Below the pieces are notes generated by a model. The model was not told the DNA's origin. It ran no database searches and was given only the letters and a program-made list of their open reading frames with translations. Positions 42,250 through 53,489 of a DNA stretch of 64,000 nt are shown here, one piece after another (positions within the stretch are counted from its first letter, which is position 1; the number at the start of each line of letters is the position of its first letter). Position numbers and translations under genes: made by a program. This stretch comes from Cryptomeria japonica (Eukaryota > Streptophyta > Pinopsida > Cupressales > Cupressaceae), in NCBI RefSeq assembly GCF_030272615.1, contig NC_081410.1, forward strand, positions 285,881,957-285,945,956, given 5' to 3'.

Positions 42250-44799
42250 TTGTCAAAATCATGTTTTCATGCCATCAGCATTACAATTAGGCCTTTAAAC
42301 TAGGTCTTTCGAGGCACAAGTTTTGAAATGAGCTTCCAAGAAAATCATGTGTGTCAAAAAGGAATTTTGACGCTACAGGCTCTAGAGAAGGGATTTGCTA
42401 CTTGAAATCTTTTTATGCCTCAATAAATTGATTTTGATGTTCCAAAATCAGGGCTTTAAAGGCACAAGCTCTGAAATGAGGTTCTAAGAGCATTATGTAC
42501 ATCAAAATTGCATTTTGACACGACCAACTCTAAAATTGGGAATCATGTCTTGAAACCTTATTGTGCCTCTAAACACTAATTTTTATGCTCCAAAAATGAG
42601 GCTTTTGAGGCACAACCTCCGAAAAGAATTTCTAAGAACACCATGTTTGTCAAAATCATGTTTTGATGCTATCAGCTTGAGAATCAGAACTTGTGTCTTG
42701 AAACCTTTTTGTGCCTTTAAACATTGATTTTGATGTTTTGAAACTGGAGCTTTCGAGCCACACACTTCAAAATGAGGTTCTAACAGCACAATGTGCATCA
42801 AAATCATGTTTTGACACTACATGCTCCGGAATAGGGATTTGCGTCTTGAAAGTTTGTTGTGCCTCCAAACACCAATTTTGATGCTTCGAAACCAAAGATT
42901 TTGAGGGATAAGCTCCAAAACAAAGTTCTGAGAGCACGATGTGCGTTGAAATCAAATTTTGACGCTACCGGCTCCAGAATCTGGACTTGCATCTTGAAAC
43001 CTTGTTGTGCCTCCAAACATCGATTTTGATGCTCCAAAACTGGGGCTTTTGAGGCACAATTTCTAAAACAGGCTTCTAAGAGCACAATCTCCATCAAAAT
43101 TGAATTTTGATACTACTTGCTCTAGAATCAGGGCTTGCATCTTCAAACCTTGTTGTGCGTCGAACGACTGATTTTGATGCTTTGAAACCAGGGCTTTTGA
43201 GGCACAAGCTTCAAAATGAGGTTCTAAGAGCATGATGTGTGCCAATATCAGAATTTGATGCTATTGACTCTAGAATCGGGACTTGCATCTTGAAACCTTG
43301 TTGTGTCTCCAAACATTGATTTTGATGCTCCAAAACTGGGTCTTTTGAGGCACAAGCTCTGAAATGAGCTTCTAAGAGAATGATGTGCGTCAAAATAGAA
43401 TTTTGATGCTACACACTCCAGAATAGGGACTTGCTTCTTGAAACCTTTTTGTGCCTCAAAACATTAATTTTGATGTTCCAAAATCAAGGCTTTCAAGGCA
43501 CAAGTTTCAAAATGAGGTTCTAAGAGCATGATGTACATCAAAATTTTGTTTTAACGATACCGACTCTGGAATTGGGACTTGTGTCTTGAAACCTTGTTGT
43601 GCCTTTAAACATTGATTTTGATGTTTTGAAACTGGAGCTTTTGAGCCACACGCTTCGAAACGAGGTTCTAAGAGCACGCACGATGTGCATCAAAATCACG
43701 TTTTGACAGTACAGGCTCCAAAATAGGGACATGCATCTTGAAAGCTTATTTTGGCTCCAAACACCAATTTCGATGCTTCAAAATCAAAGATTTTGAGGCA
43801 TAAGCACCAAAAAAATGTTCTAAGAGCATGATGTGCATCAAAATCAACCCTTGTTGTGTCTCAAAACACTGATTTTGATGCTCTGAAACTGAGGCTTTCG
43901 AGGCACAAGCATCGAAATGAGGTTCTAAGAGCACGATGTGCACCAAAATCAGATTTTGATGCTATTCACTCTAGAATTGGTACTTGCATGTTGAAACCTT
44001 GTTGTGCCTTGAAACATTGATTTTGATGCTCCATAACTGGGTCTTTCAAGGCACAAGCTCCAAAATGAGCTTCTAAGAGAGTGATGTGCATCAAAATGGA
44101 ATTTTGACACTACAAGCTCCATAATAGGGACTTGCTTCTTGAAATGTTGTTGTGCCTCAAAACATTTATTTTTATCTTCCAAAATTAGGGCTTTCAAGGC
44201 ACAAGCTCCGAAATGAGGTTCTAAGAGCACGATGTACATAAAAATTGCACTTTGATGCTACAGAATCTAGAATTGGGACTTGTGTCTTGAAACCTTGTTG
44301 TGCCTTTAAAAATTGATTTTGATGTTTTAAAACTGGAGCTTTCAAGCCACACACTCCAAAATGAGGTTCTAAGAGCACGATGTGCATCAAAATCACAATT
44401 TTGACACTACATGCTCTAGAATAGGGACTTGCATCTTGAAAGCTTGTTATGCCTCCAAACACCAATTTTGATGCTTTGAAACTGACAATTTTGAGGCATA
44501 AACTCCAAAACAAGGTTGTAAGAGCGCGATGTGTGTAAAAATCAAATTTTGATGCTACCGGCTCCACAATCAGGACTTGGATTTTGACACTACCGGCTCC
44601 ACAATCAGGACTTGCATTTTGAGGCATAAGCTCCAAAACACAGTTCTAAGAGCATAATGTGAAATTTTTTTGATGCTACTAGCTCTAGAATCGAGGCTTG
44701 CATCTTGAAAACTTGTTGTGCCTCAAAACATTGATTTTGATTCTCTGAAACCGAGGCTTACGAGGCACAAGCTTTGAAATGAGGTTCTAAGAGCACGAT
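42250..44799. repeat. 148-bp satellite array, segment III
   Basis: The satellite continues from the solo LTR to the large element. It contains an A-type landmark at about 42632 and two A/B hybrid monomers (about 43560 and 44262) in which 'attgggacttgtgtcttg' of type A runs into 'gcctttaaa' of type B. A C-to-E junction lies near 43845. A short duplication (about 35-bp offset) of 'ctaccggctccacaatcagg' lies at 44551-44614. No gene is present. Confidence 0.93.
44792..44799. repeat. 8-bp target site duplication of the large element, left copy
   Basis: 'agcacgat' precedes the element and matches 'agcacaat' at 58666-58673 in 7 of 8 positions. The single difference is CG versus CA, the expected result of deamination at a methylated CpG. 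Eight bp is the hallmark target duplication of hAT elements. Confidence 0.85.
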
Positions 44800-44815
44800 G
44801 AGAGTTTACTTTAGT
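44800..44815 (+). repeat. Left terminal inverted repeat
   Basis: 'gagagtttactttagt' matches the reverse complement of the right end in 10 of 16 positions, including the ACTTTA core. The outermost bases differ from the usual hAT CAGGG start, which is preserved only at the right end. Confidence 0.7.
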
Positions 44816-44829
44816 GGTGAATATTCACC
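44816..44829. repeat. 14-bp perfect palindrome next to the left terminus
   Basis: 'ggtgaatattcacc' is a perfect palindrome directly inside the left terminal repeat. Its arms carry the ATTCACC motif found repeatedly in both subterminal regions, so it could be a paired transposase-binding site. Confidence 0.75.
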
Positions 44830-45333
44830 AATGGCGAATTTTTCACATCAGCCATGTCGGAAATGGCGAATATTTTGTACCGTTTGGGGGTGGCCATGTC
44901 GTCAGAACATTATCAATTTCTGTCATAGGCATGGCCTGATCGCCATATGTTTTATGCAAATAGATGTTTCTATGCGATGATTTCGCCAATACAATATATG
45001 GTGGACACACGGTAGATTTAATTGTTTCACCTACACTCTCTGAGGTTTCCTTAATAGATGACCTTAATTCACCTATAGGCATGTAAAGATTTGTTAGGCG
45101 GGGGGACCCAATTTGCCTGACATCTTGCCGATGCGTGTCTCCATTCACCCCAGCTTTCGCCAACTATATTGTATTCAGCTATTATTTGGATGACCTATAA
45201 TCGCCTCAAAAATTACATAAGTCATATTTTGACGACCTATAATCACCTCGAAAATTACATAAGTCATGTTATAGTTACGCGAGATTCGCCAAATATTTGT
45301 ATACCATATAAAATTCCCGTGGAATTCACCATA
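44823..45333 (+). promoter_or_regulatory. Left subterminal region with repeated TTCGCCA/TTCACCA motifs
   Basis: About ten copies of (A)TTCGCCA, ATCGCC, ATTCACC or their complements lie in 510 bp. Positions include 44823 (attcacca), 44832 and 44864 (tggcgaat on the complementary side), 44939 (atcgccat), 44982 (ttcgccaa), 45142 (attcaccc), 45154 (ttcgccaa), 45199, 45239, 45284 (attcgccaa) and 45323 (aattcacca). Short subterminal motifs bound by transposase are typical of hAT elements such as Ac. The CG and CA forms differ by a CpG transition. Confidence 0.6.
45192..45275 (+). repeat. 42-bp direct repeat, two copies
   Basis: 'gacctataatcgcctc' begins at 45192 and 'gacctataatcacctc' at 45234. 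Each is followed by 'aaaattacataagtcat', giving a 42-bp period inside the left subterminal region. Confidence 0.75.
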
Positions 45334-45343
45334 TAAGGATTGG

Positions 45344-45351
45344 TATAAATA
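45344..45351 (+). promoter_or_regulatory. Possible TATA box of the transposase gene
   Basis: 'tataaata' lies about 255 bp upstream of the first transposase ATG at 45605. A possible donor (aaag/gtgagc, about 45505) and acceptor (cttcttcag, about 45564) between them suggest a short 5' leader intron. This is inferred from motifs only. Confidence 0.4.
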
Positions 45352-45604
45352 CGTGCAAAGATCAGATCTATCTCAATATCTCAACACAATTTGGTGGGTT
45401 CTAGACTCTGGATTCTGATCAATAGTGAAGTTTTAGACCAAGGAAAATCATTGTTGTTGAGTCGTTGACTGTATTGGCGACTGCTAGTGACCCAAAGCCT
45501 AAAGGTGAGCGATCATATTTTTGAAGTGGTATATTATACATTATAGCCTATTATTGCTTCTTCAGCAAATTGATATTTTTTTGGCAAACTTTATTTTGTT
45601 GGAG

Positions 45605-48300
45605 ATGTCAAACAGGAAGAGGGGTAGGAAACCTGCAAGTGGGGAAGGCTAGGAGAGGCCAACAAAAAGCAAAACATTGTCTTCATACTTTGGCATTAGA
45701 TGTGAAAATCAGGAAGGTACATAATCACAAGTACAAGTACAAAATTTGCCACCTGCACCGCATGTTGAAGACAACAACAAACCTAATATCTTAGATCAGG
45801 ATGATCTTGAAGAAGATTATCTGGTAGATACCCAAGTTAGCCAGAATGATATAATCGACTTGGGTGATAATGCCATTGATGATAATGCACGGAAGGGGAA
45901 AAGAATAGCCATATTAAAAAAGGGTGAACCACAATCAAAAAAGGATCGGGAGTGGGATATGTTAGTGAGGAATTTTCAAATTAATTGGGCATCAAAGTAT
46001 CCATTTATTGAACCAATTGAGAATCCAATTGAAGGCGAGCTCCAATAGAATGCAAGTGTAAGATTTGGACTTGGAACATAACAAGGAAATTAGGTTGTAG
46101 CTAAAATTTGACACCATAGAAAAGCATATGGGTAAAGTTTATGAAAAACAAATGATAGACAGGGTTGAAAAATCAGTGATAAGATGGAAAACAAAGGATG
46201 AATGTAAGCATGTGAGGAATGCCGAAGAGTATTATTTTCATGAGAAATTATAGACGAAGCCTGCTGAAGTTAAAGGTTCTATTGAAGCTATTTTTGGAAA
46301 AGCAATGCAAATAGAACAATTGGGAAAAGTTGTTCAGTTAAGCATTGTTTTTCATATTTTGAGTAGAGGGCGTGCTATGACAGATTTCCCATAAATTAGT
46401 GGTTTATTACACTTTTTGAAAGTTCCTAACTATCCTAATAGACACTGGTCAGTAAACAGTGGATGGGAATGGGCAAGTTGTCTTGCTGAGGTTGAAAAAG
46501 AAGATGTACAGGAAAAAATAAGAGAGTCAAACTTCATTGCATTTTCTTTAGACGAAGTTACCGCAGTAGACAATACTTCATGGGTATGCATGCATGTTTA
46601 TACTGTAGAGAATCATACCTGCCAACCTCATCTACTATCTATTGCTAAAATGAAGGAGAGTGCGACAGCGGAAAATTTATTTCAACTAGTAAAGAGAAGT
46701 TTAATTGACTATGGAGGTATGGATGACATGATGGTAGCCAAAAAATTGGTTTGTGTTGGAGTAGATGGAGCTTTAGTAATGCAAGGTCACAGGAACGGAC
46801 TTTGTACAAAGACTGAAACTTCATTTGCACCGTACATTACTACAATTCACTACATGGCTCACAGAATGAATCTAGCTTTTGAAATTGTGAGCGAGTTTGC
46901 TTCGGTTAAAAAAATTGAAATTTTAATCAGAGAGCTCTACTCACACTTCTGTCGAAGTCCCAAGCGATTTATGGAATTTCAAAACTTTGCTGATGGATTA
47001 ACTGATGGAAACAAGCTTCTTAAGGATAATGATACCAGATGGATCTCTTTGGATGGTCCAGCATATCGAGTGTTTTTAGAATATCCATCCTTGATTGGAC
47101 TATATCACACAACTCGCGATGAATCAGATCAACCAAAATTTCTAGAACTTCTTGGTAGGTTAACTAATTTAGAGACACTATTAACTTTAGCAGCTCTTCT
47201 ACCCATGCTAGAGGAAATGAGGAATATTATGAAGGATACCCAAAAAAGAGCTTTGTATATTGTAGAATATGCTACGCTGCGTAAGATGACATGCCTGACC
47301 CTCGACAATCTCTATCGAAATCAACCAACACTATCTGATGAAAAAAGTCTTAAGTGGCGAACACTCACGGATTTGAACAATCTTGATAAATTTTTACAAA
47401 TCGGTGCAGATGGGGAGGTATGTACCAATGTATGGGGAGTTCAGATACCAATGCACTTCTATGCCACGGTCGACCCCGAGGAACCAGGAAAGCACCCCAG
47501 GAAGAAACTAGCAAGAGTTACAAAGGAAGATTTTGACAAGATTGTTGAGACTGTAACTACTTCTATGAAGAAAATTGCATATGATCTTTCCTCACAAATT
47601 AGAAGTAGATTCCCTCCTGACAACCTACTTGAAGCCATGTCTATTGTGTTTCCTCATTATTGGAGCCTCAACAGTGCATCTGATTTTCGAAGTAAGCTAC
47701 TCACTTTGGTAAAACAATTTTGCATTTCCAGAGAATTTAATGGAGTAACTATAAATGTAATATTAGATGAAACTCATCTTCAAAAGCAATCAGCTCATTT
47801 TGCATACACTATGAAAGAACAATATGCCAAAATGGATAACCCCCGCGAAGAGGGATCAGTAACAAGGGTTTGGAAATATATAGCTGAGAACAAAACCTTG
47901 CGTGATTCAATGCCAGAATATGTGAAGCTTGCTGATTTATGTCTTACCATGATATTGGGTTCGGTGGAAGATGAGAGAGTTTTCAGTGCTTTGGGGTTCC
48001 TAATATCAAAGCTAAGAAACAAACTAGACAAAAAATTTGGAAAATTTCTTGAGGCTCTATACATCTAGGTATGATGTCCACACTTTTCCTTATGATAGGG
48101 CACTGCAAATCTGGAGGTCCAAATGTGAAAGAAGAGGTTTGGGCAACACTTCAAACCAAAGTGCCAGTGGGACTACTAGAGCTATTGGTCACATTGAGAT
48201 GCAGTTCGATGAAGATATGCAGATTCAGACTCAGAGTGAAGAAACCACAGACGGGAATCAAGAAAGCACTGAATTTGATGAGGATGAATGGCAACTGTAA
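45605..48300 (+). pseudogene. Broken hAT-superfamily transposase
   Basis: This is the remnant of the protein that would cut and paste the element. The ATG at 45605 opens a basic N-terminus followed by KSKTLSSYFG. In-frame stops lie at 45650 and 45722. An acidic stretch runs to a stop at 46046. A zinc-finger-like ECKCKIW...KFDTIEKH region follows, split over frames, with stops at 46251 and 46392. The longest open part (46416-48068) shows SLDE (46551) and VGVDGALVMQGH as likely catalytic Asp regions, and HYMAHRMNLA where this family has HCxAH. The Cys has become Tyr at 46851. The C-terminal hAT dimerisation block holds SVEDERVFSALG with the likely catalytic Glu. A frameshift near 48040-48066 moves the ending (RYDVHTFPYDRAL, then an acidic tail) to another frame. 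With about six stops and three frame changes it cannot be functional. The superfamily call is confident, the exact clade is not. Confidence 0.88.
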
Positions 48301-48442
48301 CAGTAAGAAATTGGTATTTATTAATCTTATTACTGTATCTCATCATTCATATTACAAAAGCATATTACTTTTTGCAATTAGAATTTAATATTGATTTGTA
48401 ATTATATTTTTCAACTTTCTATTTTCAGATTTAAAATAGCAT

Positions 48443-48448
48443 AATAAA
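48443..48448 (+). terminator. Possible polyadenylation signal of the transposase gene
   Basis: 'aataaa' followed by an A-run lies 143 bp after the last transposase codon. AT-rich DNA makes chance matches common. Confidence 0.3.
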
Positions 48449-48537
48449 AAAAAACCATAATGTGTTTATTGATACAGAGATGTTTATTGTTTATTTATAC
48501 ATGTTTGAGTCTCAAATCTATGTGATACATTTCATAA

Positions 48538-48645
48538 CCATATGATACAATTCATTCAATAGTAATACACATGTCGAGAACTTATATTTTCATTAATTCT
48601 TTCAAAATATAGCCATATGATACAATTCATTCAATAGTAATACAC
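48538..48645 (+). repeat. 33-bp direct repeat, two copies 75 bp apart
   Basis: The text beginning 'ccatatgatacaattcattc' occurs at 48538 and again at 48613. It is noncoding DNA between the transposase and the next gene remnant. Confidence 0.8.
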
Positions 48646-48660
48646 CAAATTCCAATCTGT

Positions 48661-48886
48661 GTGATTCTCCATACTAATTGCAAAAGTGAATACAAAGTTT
48701 CAGAACCCTTTGCAAATGACCCTGAATTCCCTTTTATAAAAACAAGAGAGCAACAACAACTCCTGTGTGATTCTCCAATGTCCACGCAAAAGTGAATACA
48801 AAGTTTTAGAAGTAGAACCCTTTGCGAAATTGCAAATGACCCTGAATTCCCTTTTATAGAAACAAGGGAGCAACAACAACTTCAGG
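48661..48886 (+). repeat. Tandem duplication of a 106-120 bp unit
   Basis: Copy 1 is 48661-48766 and copy 2 is 48767-48886. Both contain 'gtgattctcc', 'gcaaaagtgaatacaaagtt', 'tgcaaatgaccctgaattcc' and 'gagcaacaacaact'. Copy 2 carries a short internal insertion. The minus-strand open frame across it is a product of the duplication. Confidence 0.85.
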
Positions 48887-49182
48887 TCGAATTGCAAGTT
48901 TGCAACATGTGAACACTGAACATCAAAATCACAAACTCAACACATATTTATATGGCCATCACAGGCCGTATTAGCAATTTAACCTCTGCTACATGTTTGA
49001 TGTCTCCTGTTCAAAAAACAAAGTTCAAAACTAAATATTAATTCACGCCATGACAAATTAAACATACATAATAGCAGTGCCTAAAACCTACTAATTAGAA
49101 ATAGAGAAATTCATAAATGTTAAAGCAAGGGATAATTTGAGAATACAAATTTACTGGCTAAAGTTTTGCACTGTGCATCATA

Positions 49183-49317
49183 GATTCATAGGCTGGATTA
49201 GCAAAATGGCAATAATGAGTGTTGTTTTTTTCCTATTCATAAAATAGATTCATAGGCTGGATTAGCAAAATAACATTAGCCAGTGCATCATAGATTCATA
49301 GGCTGGATTAGCAAAAT
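49183..49317 (+). repeat. 25-bp interspersed direct repeat, three copies
   Basis: A 25-bp unit beginning 'gattcataggctggattagc' occurs at 49183, 49247 and 49293. The stretch from 48890 to 49390 otherwise shows nothing recognisable. Confidence 0.8.
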
Positions 49318-49390
49318 AGCAAATAGAAAAAACATAAAACCTTGAAATTAAGAATAAAAGAAGGAAATTGTGCAATACATACTATGATTC

Positions 49391-52300
49391 TTAAGAATTT
49401 TGTGCCAGTTTTTGTAGGGTGCTCCACTCTTCGTCTGATGGAAGGTCAATATTCTGTAAACTATGGAAAGTCAACTCCAACTTCATCAACATTCCATATT
49501 TATAAGATTTACTTGACATCACTATTTCATCTAGTACCGTATTTAGAGTTGTAAATGGTTGGATGAATTCCAGAAAGCTTTTGGGAGTTGTGTCCTTTGG
49601 AAGGAAGTCTAAATCAGACTTCATTTTTATCTCCATGATTTTTTTGTAAGCTTCTTCTCCAATGAATTTATTTGATGTGTCAACAGGCTTAGGCAAACCA
49701 AGTTTAATCAAATTATTTTTCATTTCTTGCAGCTTCACTATCTTTTTTCCACAACTATCCATAACTTCTGATGTTTCCCTTAGCTTTTGACATTTTTGAA
49801 TGATAGATGATGTCTTAACTATGGCATCAATGTGACTCTTAATTCCCTTGGATGCCAAGTAGCTGTCACTAGAACTATAGACTACTTTCAGAATCTTTTT
49901 TGCCATTTCCTCTTTTGAATAAACATGTGTGCTCTTCTCATAGTGCCCTTTGATTTTTATGGAAATTTGTCTCATACTTTCCGTCAATTGAAACCATTCA
50001 CACAACTTCTCACTACTCTGCATTATTCACTGCCAAATGTTTTCTTGTATATACTTCATTGTATTTTTCAAATTGTCTTTCAATCTATCCTCCAAAGTTT
50101 TTATTTTATCATTTGCATTGTGCACGTCTTCTTTCATTTGTGCACATTTTTTCTTTCTTCCTCTACTTCCTCTTGCAAATGTTTTTCTTTTTCCTTCCCA
50201 TGATCCAATAGGTCCTATAACTTTCTCATTTCAGCGGTAGCAGACTCATAACTTTTGTATAATTTTTGAAAACTGGCTTTTTCCTCAACAGTTTTTTTAC
50301 TACTTTTAGCCAGTTTTTCAGTCATGTCCTTCAATTCTACATCCTTCTTCTCTTGCTTTGCAAATTCTACTGTAGAGCCCGAATTTTTAATCCTTTTCTG
50401 TAAATCATTGCACTTGCTATCTGCTACTTTCCTCCTTGATTTTTTCATTTTCCAGTTCTGCCTGTAACTTTTCTATTTGTTTCTCCAGTTTATTTTTTTC
50501 TCTCTCCACCTTTAGCAGTGAAGTGTAGACCACTTCGTTAGTCCTTTTTGACACACTAATTTTGTCCACATTATGTACTTTGGAAGAATCCATTTAGAGG
50601 GTGCTAACTTGAAATTGAGAGGGATCTATTTGACTGTGTGGTGAATTTTTATCTTTAGATGTGTCCGGGGGCATAACAACCATGAACTCCATCATATCTT
50701 TCTGTGGGTCATATGTTGGAAATACCCTGCTCCTTGCAGGCTGTTCGTTTACAACTTCAGACATGGAATTCCTATGAAACGCTTTCTTTTTTTTTCTTTA
50801 TTTACTTTTGTTGTGTGTTCATATTTTTCATAGTAATCATGAAATTGAAAATCTGGGCTTGTTGAAGCAATTGAATGTTTCAAAGCTAACATAGGAATAC
50901 CATAGGCTCCAGTTCCACTTATTCCTGTGGTTTTAACTAATGCTTGACGAGGATTACCAACAACAGTTCCTGATGTTGTCCCACTCCCACTGACACTTTC
51001 ATGTGTAGTTTTCATAGTCTTTTGAGGTGTGTGATCTGAAGCTGCAAATGATTGATTTGTAGTGTCAGTGGCACTTGATATTGGATTCTCAATAGTATGA
51101 GATTGAGTATCTACCTCTAGTGGCCTCTTGTGAGAGATTTTTTGTTGTTTCCCTTGTCCAACACCAAGACAACTAGTATCAGTAGTAGTACCCATGCCAA
51201 CCCCACCAATCACAGGGGCACTTGACTGAACATTAATAGGAATACCATCTCCAGATTCCCCACCAGTGGCAGTGGCACCTGATTCACCACCAATGGGAAT
51301 ACCATGATGTGGTGGTGGTTGTGGATTTGAACCTGAAACAAATGTAGGTGGACCCTGAGGGTAATGAGTAGTACATATCCTTGATGAATCTGAAGAGTCA
51401 AGTCCAATGACTGGTTTATAAGGACCTTTTGATTTTGATTGTGATGGAAGTTGTACCTGAAGTGGATACCAAATGCCCTCTCCTCTAGGACCTAGACCAA
51501 CACCTTCAAAACCCATTTTTCTACAAGGTTTGCCCCTTTGCTATATTTTTCTTTCATGGACTCACTGACTCCACCTAATATTTTAGGGATTGTAGTAGTT
51601 GTTGGAGGGGGCTCAATGGAAACCTCATGCTCATCATCATCATCACCTTTCATCCCACCATGCTCCATATCCCACAATTTTCTAAACTCTGCATCCTCGT
51701 CGATGCTCTCAAATTCTGCACTTGTCTTTGGTTCACCGAGATTCCTCCTCATAGTCCAAAAATCATTTATTTTGGTTTGAGTGAAAAAATTCTCTTTACA
51801 TTCATGCAAAATTGATTTGGGAATAGTTTTTTTAGATGGATTAGCAGATTTTAGGTAGAAATTGTAGGACCTCCTATTTTGGATGCCCTAGCCCTCCTCT
51901 GTTGTCCTCTGTGTGTGCATTTGCAATGCCATAATTTGTGATGAAATTTCTTCTGTTGAAATGTTATTGTCAGCTACAATTTTCTCCATCTCTTTTTTAA
52001 CCTCATCCCAGGAGTCCTTGTTTCTAAGCTTTTCTAGCAATGGCTTACTTTCATGTTGACATAATGCTGAAGAGTTCCCATTTTTCTTAAGCCTTGCTTG
52101 AACTACACCAGTTGGATCATACTACTACTAGAGACCCTCATCACCAAAGTTAAAAACTATCAAGAAATCATGTGCCATAATGAATGCTTTTCTCTCAAAT
52201 GTGAACCCTCCACATGAGAAAGGCAAGGAAGGAAATATGCTCTTCTTTTGCTAACCATGGAAGTGTCTATCTATGCTCTCCAATTTTTATACATACTCTA

Positions 52301-53489
52301 ATGCAAATACCCTCTTTGTCACATGTATTGGAAGTTTGTATGGTTTTACTACCGATCCGTAAAACCTTAACACAGTGAATTCTTCCATGAAGAACCAGTC
52401 AGCCAATTCTATTTGACTTCCGAGTTGAATGCAATCTCTACAAGACACATGCAACCTAGGCATTGGAGTGCTTGTAATTTCATTATACATTGGTGCCAAA
52501 AAGAAGTCTACAAAATGGTTGTAGTTCTTTCTATTATCATGCATCCTTATCTTTGGGGTCCAATCATATATTGGACACTCTGTTCTCTTCCTAGTCTTCT
52601 CATCAATCTTATAGCTCACAATTTGAAGCTTGTTGGTCTCAAATATTGCATGATACTTGGATAGAAGGAGATAGCACAAGTAGGATGAGAACCTAAATGT
52701 CTTACAGGAACCTTTTTTGATTGTTAGTAACTATTTTTGCATGGATTTTACAATGTGCTCAATAAAATTATATCTTACTAGCTGACCTGCACAATGGATA
52801 TTATAAATCAATTCAAGAAGGCTTGCACCCACTTCCCTATCATTTTCCAATCCCAGGCAAAACGACAGCAAGGAAATAGTATCCCCAACCCATGGAACAA
52901 AATTTTTAGAATCATAAGGAGGCTTATGATTCTGATCCAACACAATACCAGTACCAATCTTTATTAGAGCTTTGATAAATGAATCTCTATGACTTGGATC
53001 GAGACTCTCATAATTCTCTGCTAGCTTTCCTAGGTCAATTTGGACGTTTGAGTTTTGGGCTTCAAATCCTAGGTTCAACAAATGAGCAAATTCTCCCTCA
53101 CTTATGGATAGAATTTCCTCTTTTGTATTTTTATTGACAATTGCTTTTTTATCTTCATCATAATTTTTGGCATAGACCATGACAAAATCAGGGCAAGGGA
53201 ATACTTCAGGTAACACCATGCTTCCCAATCCAACATCCCATGATGCGATTTTATTTGTTTTTTGTTGTAACATTGGGTTGAAAATAGTAAATTTTGTCTT
53301 GGATGCATCTGCTGCCTTACTAAACAATGTATATCTAATATCTATGATACGCTTTTCACCATGGATAGCAAGGTCATAAATATCATGGTATTCATCAGTG
53401 AAACCTAGTGTTTTAACTAGTTCGGTTAGGTACATTTTGTTTTTCACTTGGCTTCTTGTAGAACTACTGCTTCCCATTTTCTCCATCAC
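49391..53489 (-). pseudogene. Long broken gene of unknown function with G-patch-like motif and coiled coils
   Basis: Read on the minus strand from the ATG at 53489, one frame runs to 51517 (about 660 codons). It is interrupted by TAG (52733), TAA (52289), TAG (52253), three consecutive TAGs (52130-52122) and TAG (51890). The conceptual protein keeps good composition across every stop, so these are decay, not intergenic gaps. At 51516-51520 a run of five A (minus strand) appears to have lost a base. The next frame starts KMGFEGVGLGPRGEGI, which fits a G-patch RNA-binding motif, then a Gly/Ser/Thr/Pro-rich linker. After another shift in an A-run (50787-50795) come Lys/Glu-rich coiled-coil segments in at least two frames (about 50600-50050), with a helical C-terminus in 50023-49391. 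Total length is about 1,370 codons and no introns are evident. I do not recognise the family. It may be an accessory transposon protein or a captured host gene. Confidence 0.7.

Noticed and set aside
1-44799. Dozens of minus-strand open frames of 60-154 codons with similar peptides (LLEPHF...SKHQNQCLEAQQGFK) and similar ones at 58674-64000
   Set aside because: They are reading frames of the satellite. Because 148 is not a multiple of three, the frame changes at each monomer, no ATG or stop position is conserved for function, and there is no promoter. The likeness between the peptides is the repeat itself.
44843-45163. 106-codon minus-strand open frame at the left end of the transposon
   Set aside because: It overlaps the subterminal motif field, has no recognisable domain and opposes the transposase leader. 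Probably chance.
48700-48897. 65-codon minus-strand open frame with an internally repeated peptide
   Set aside because: The peptide repeat simply mirrors the 106-120 bp tandem duplication.
51210-51815. Open frames overlapping the large minus-strand pseudogene in other frames or on the plus strand
   Set aside because: Shadows of the pseudogene. Their composition is unlike a protein and they stop at unrelated positions.
52122-52130. Three consecutive TAG codons as the true end of a gene
   Set aside because: The same frame stays protein-like for another 200 codons and leads into the G-patch-like motif, so I treat them as decay, perhaps of a short repeat.
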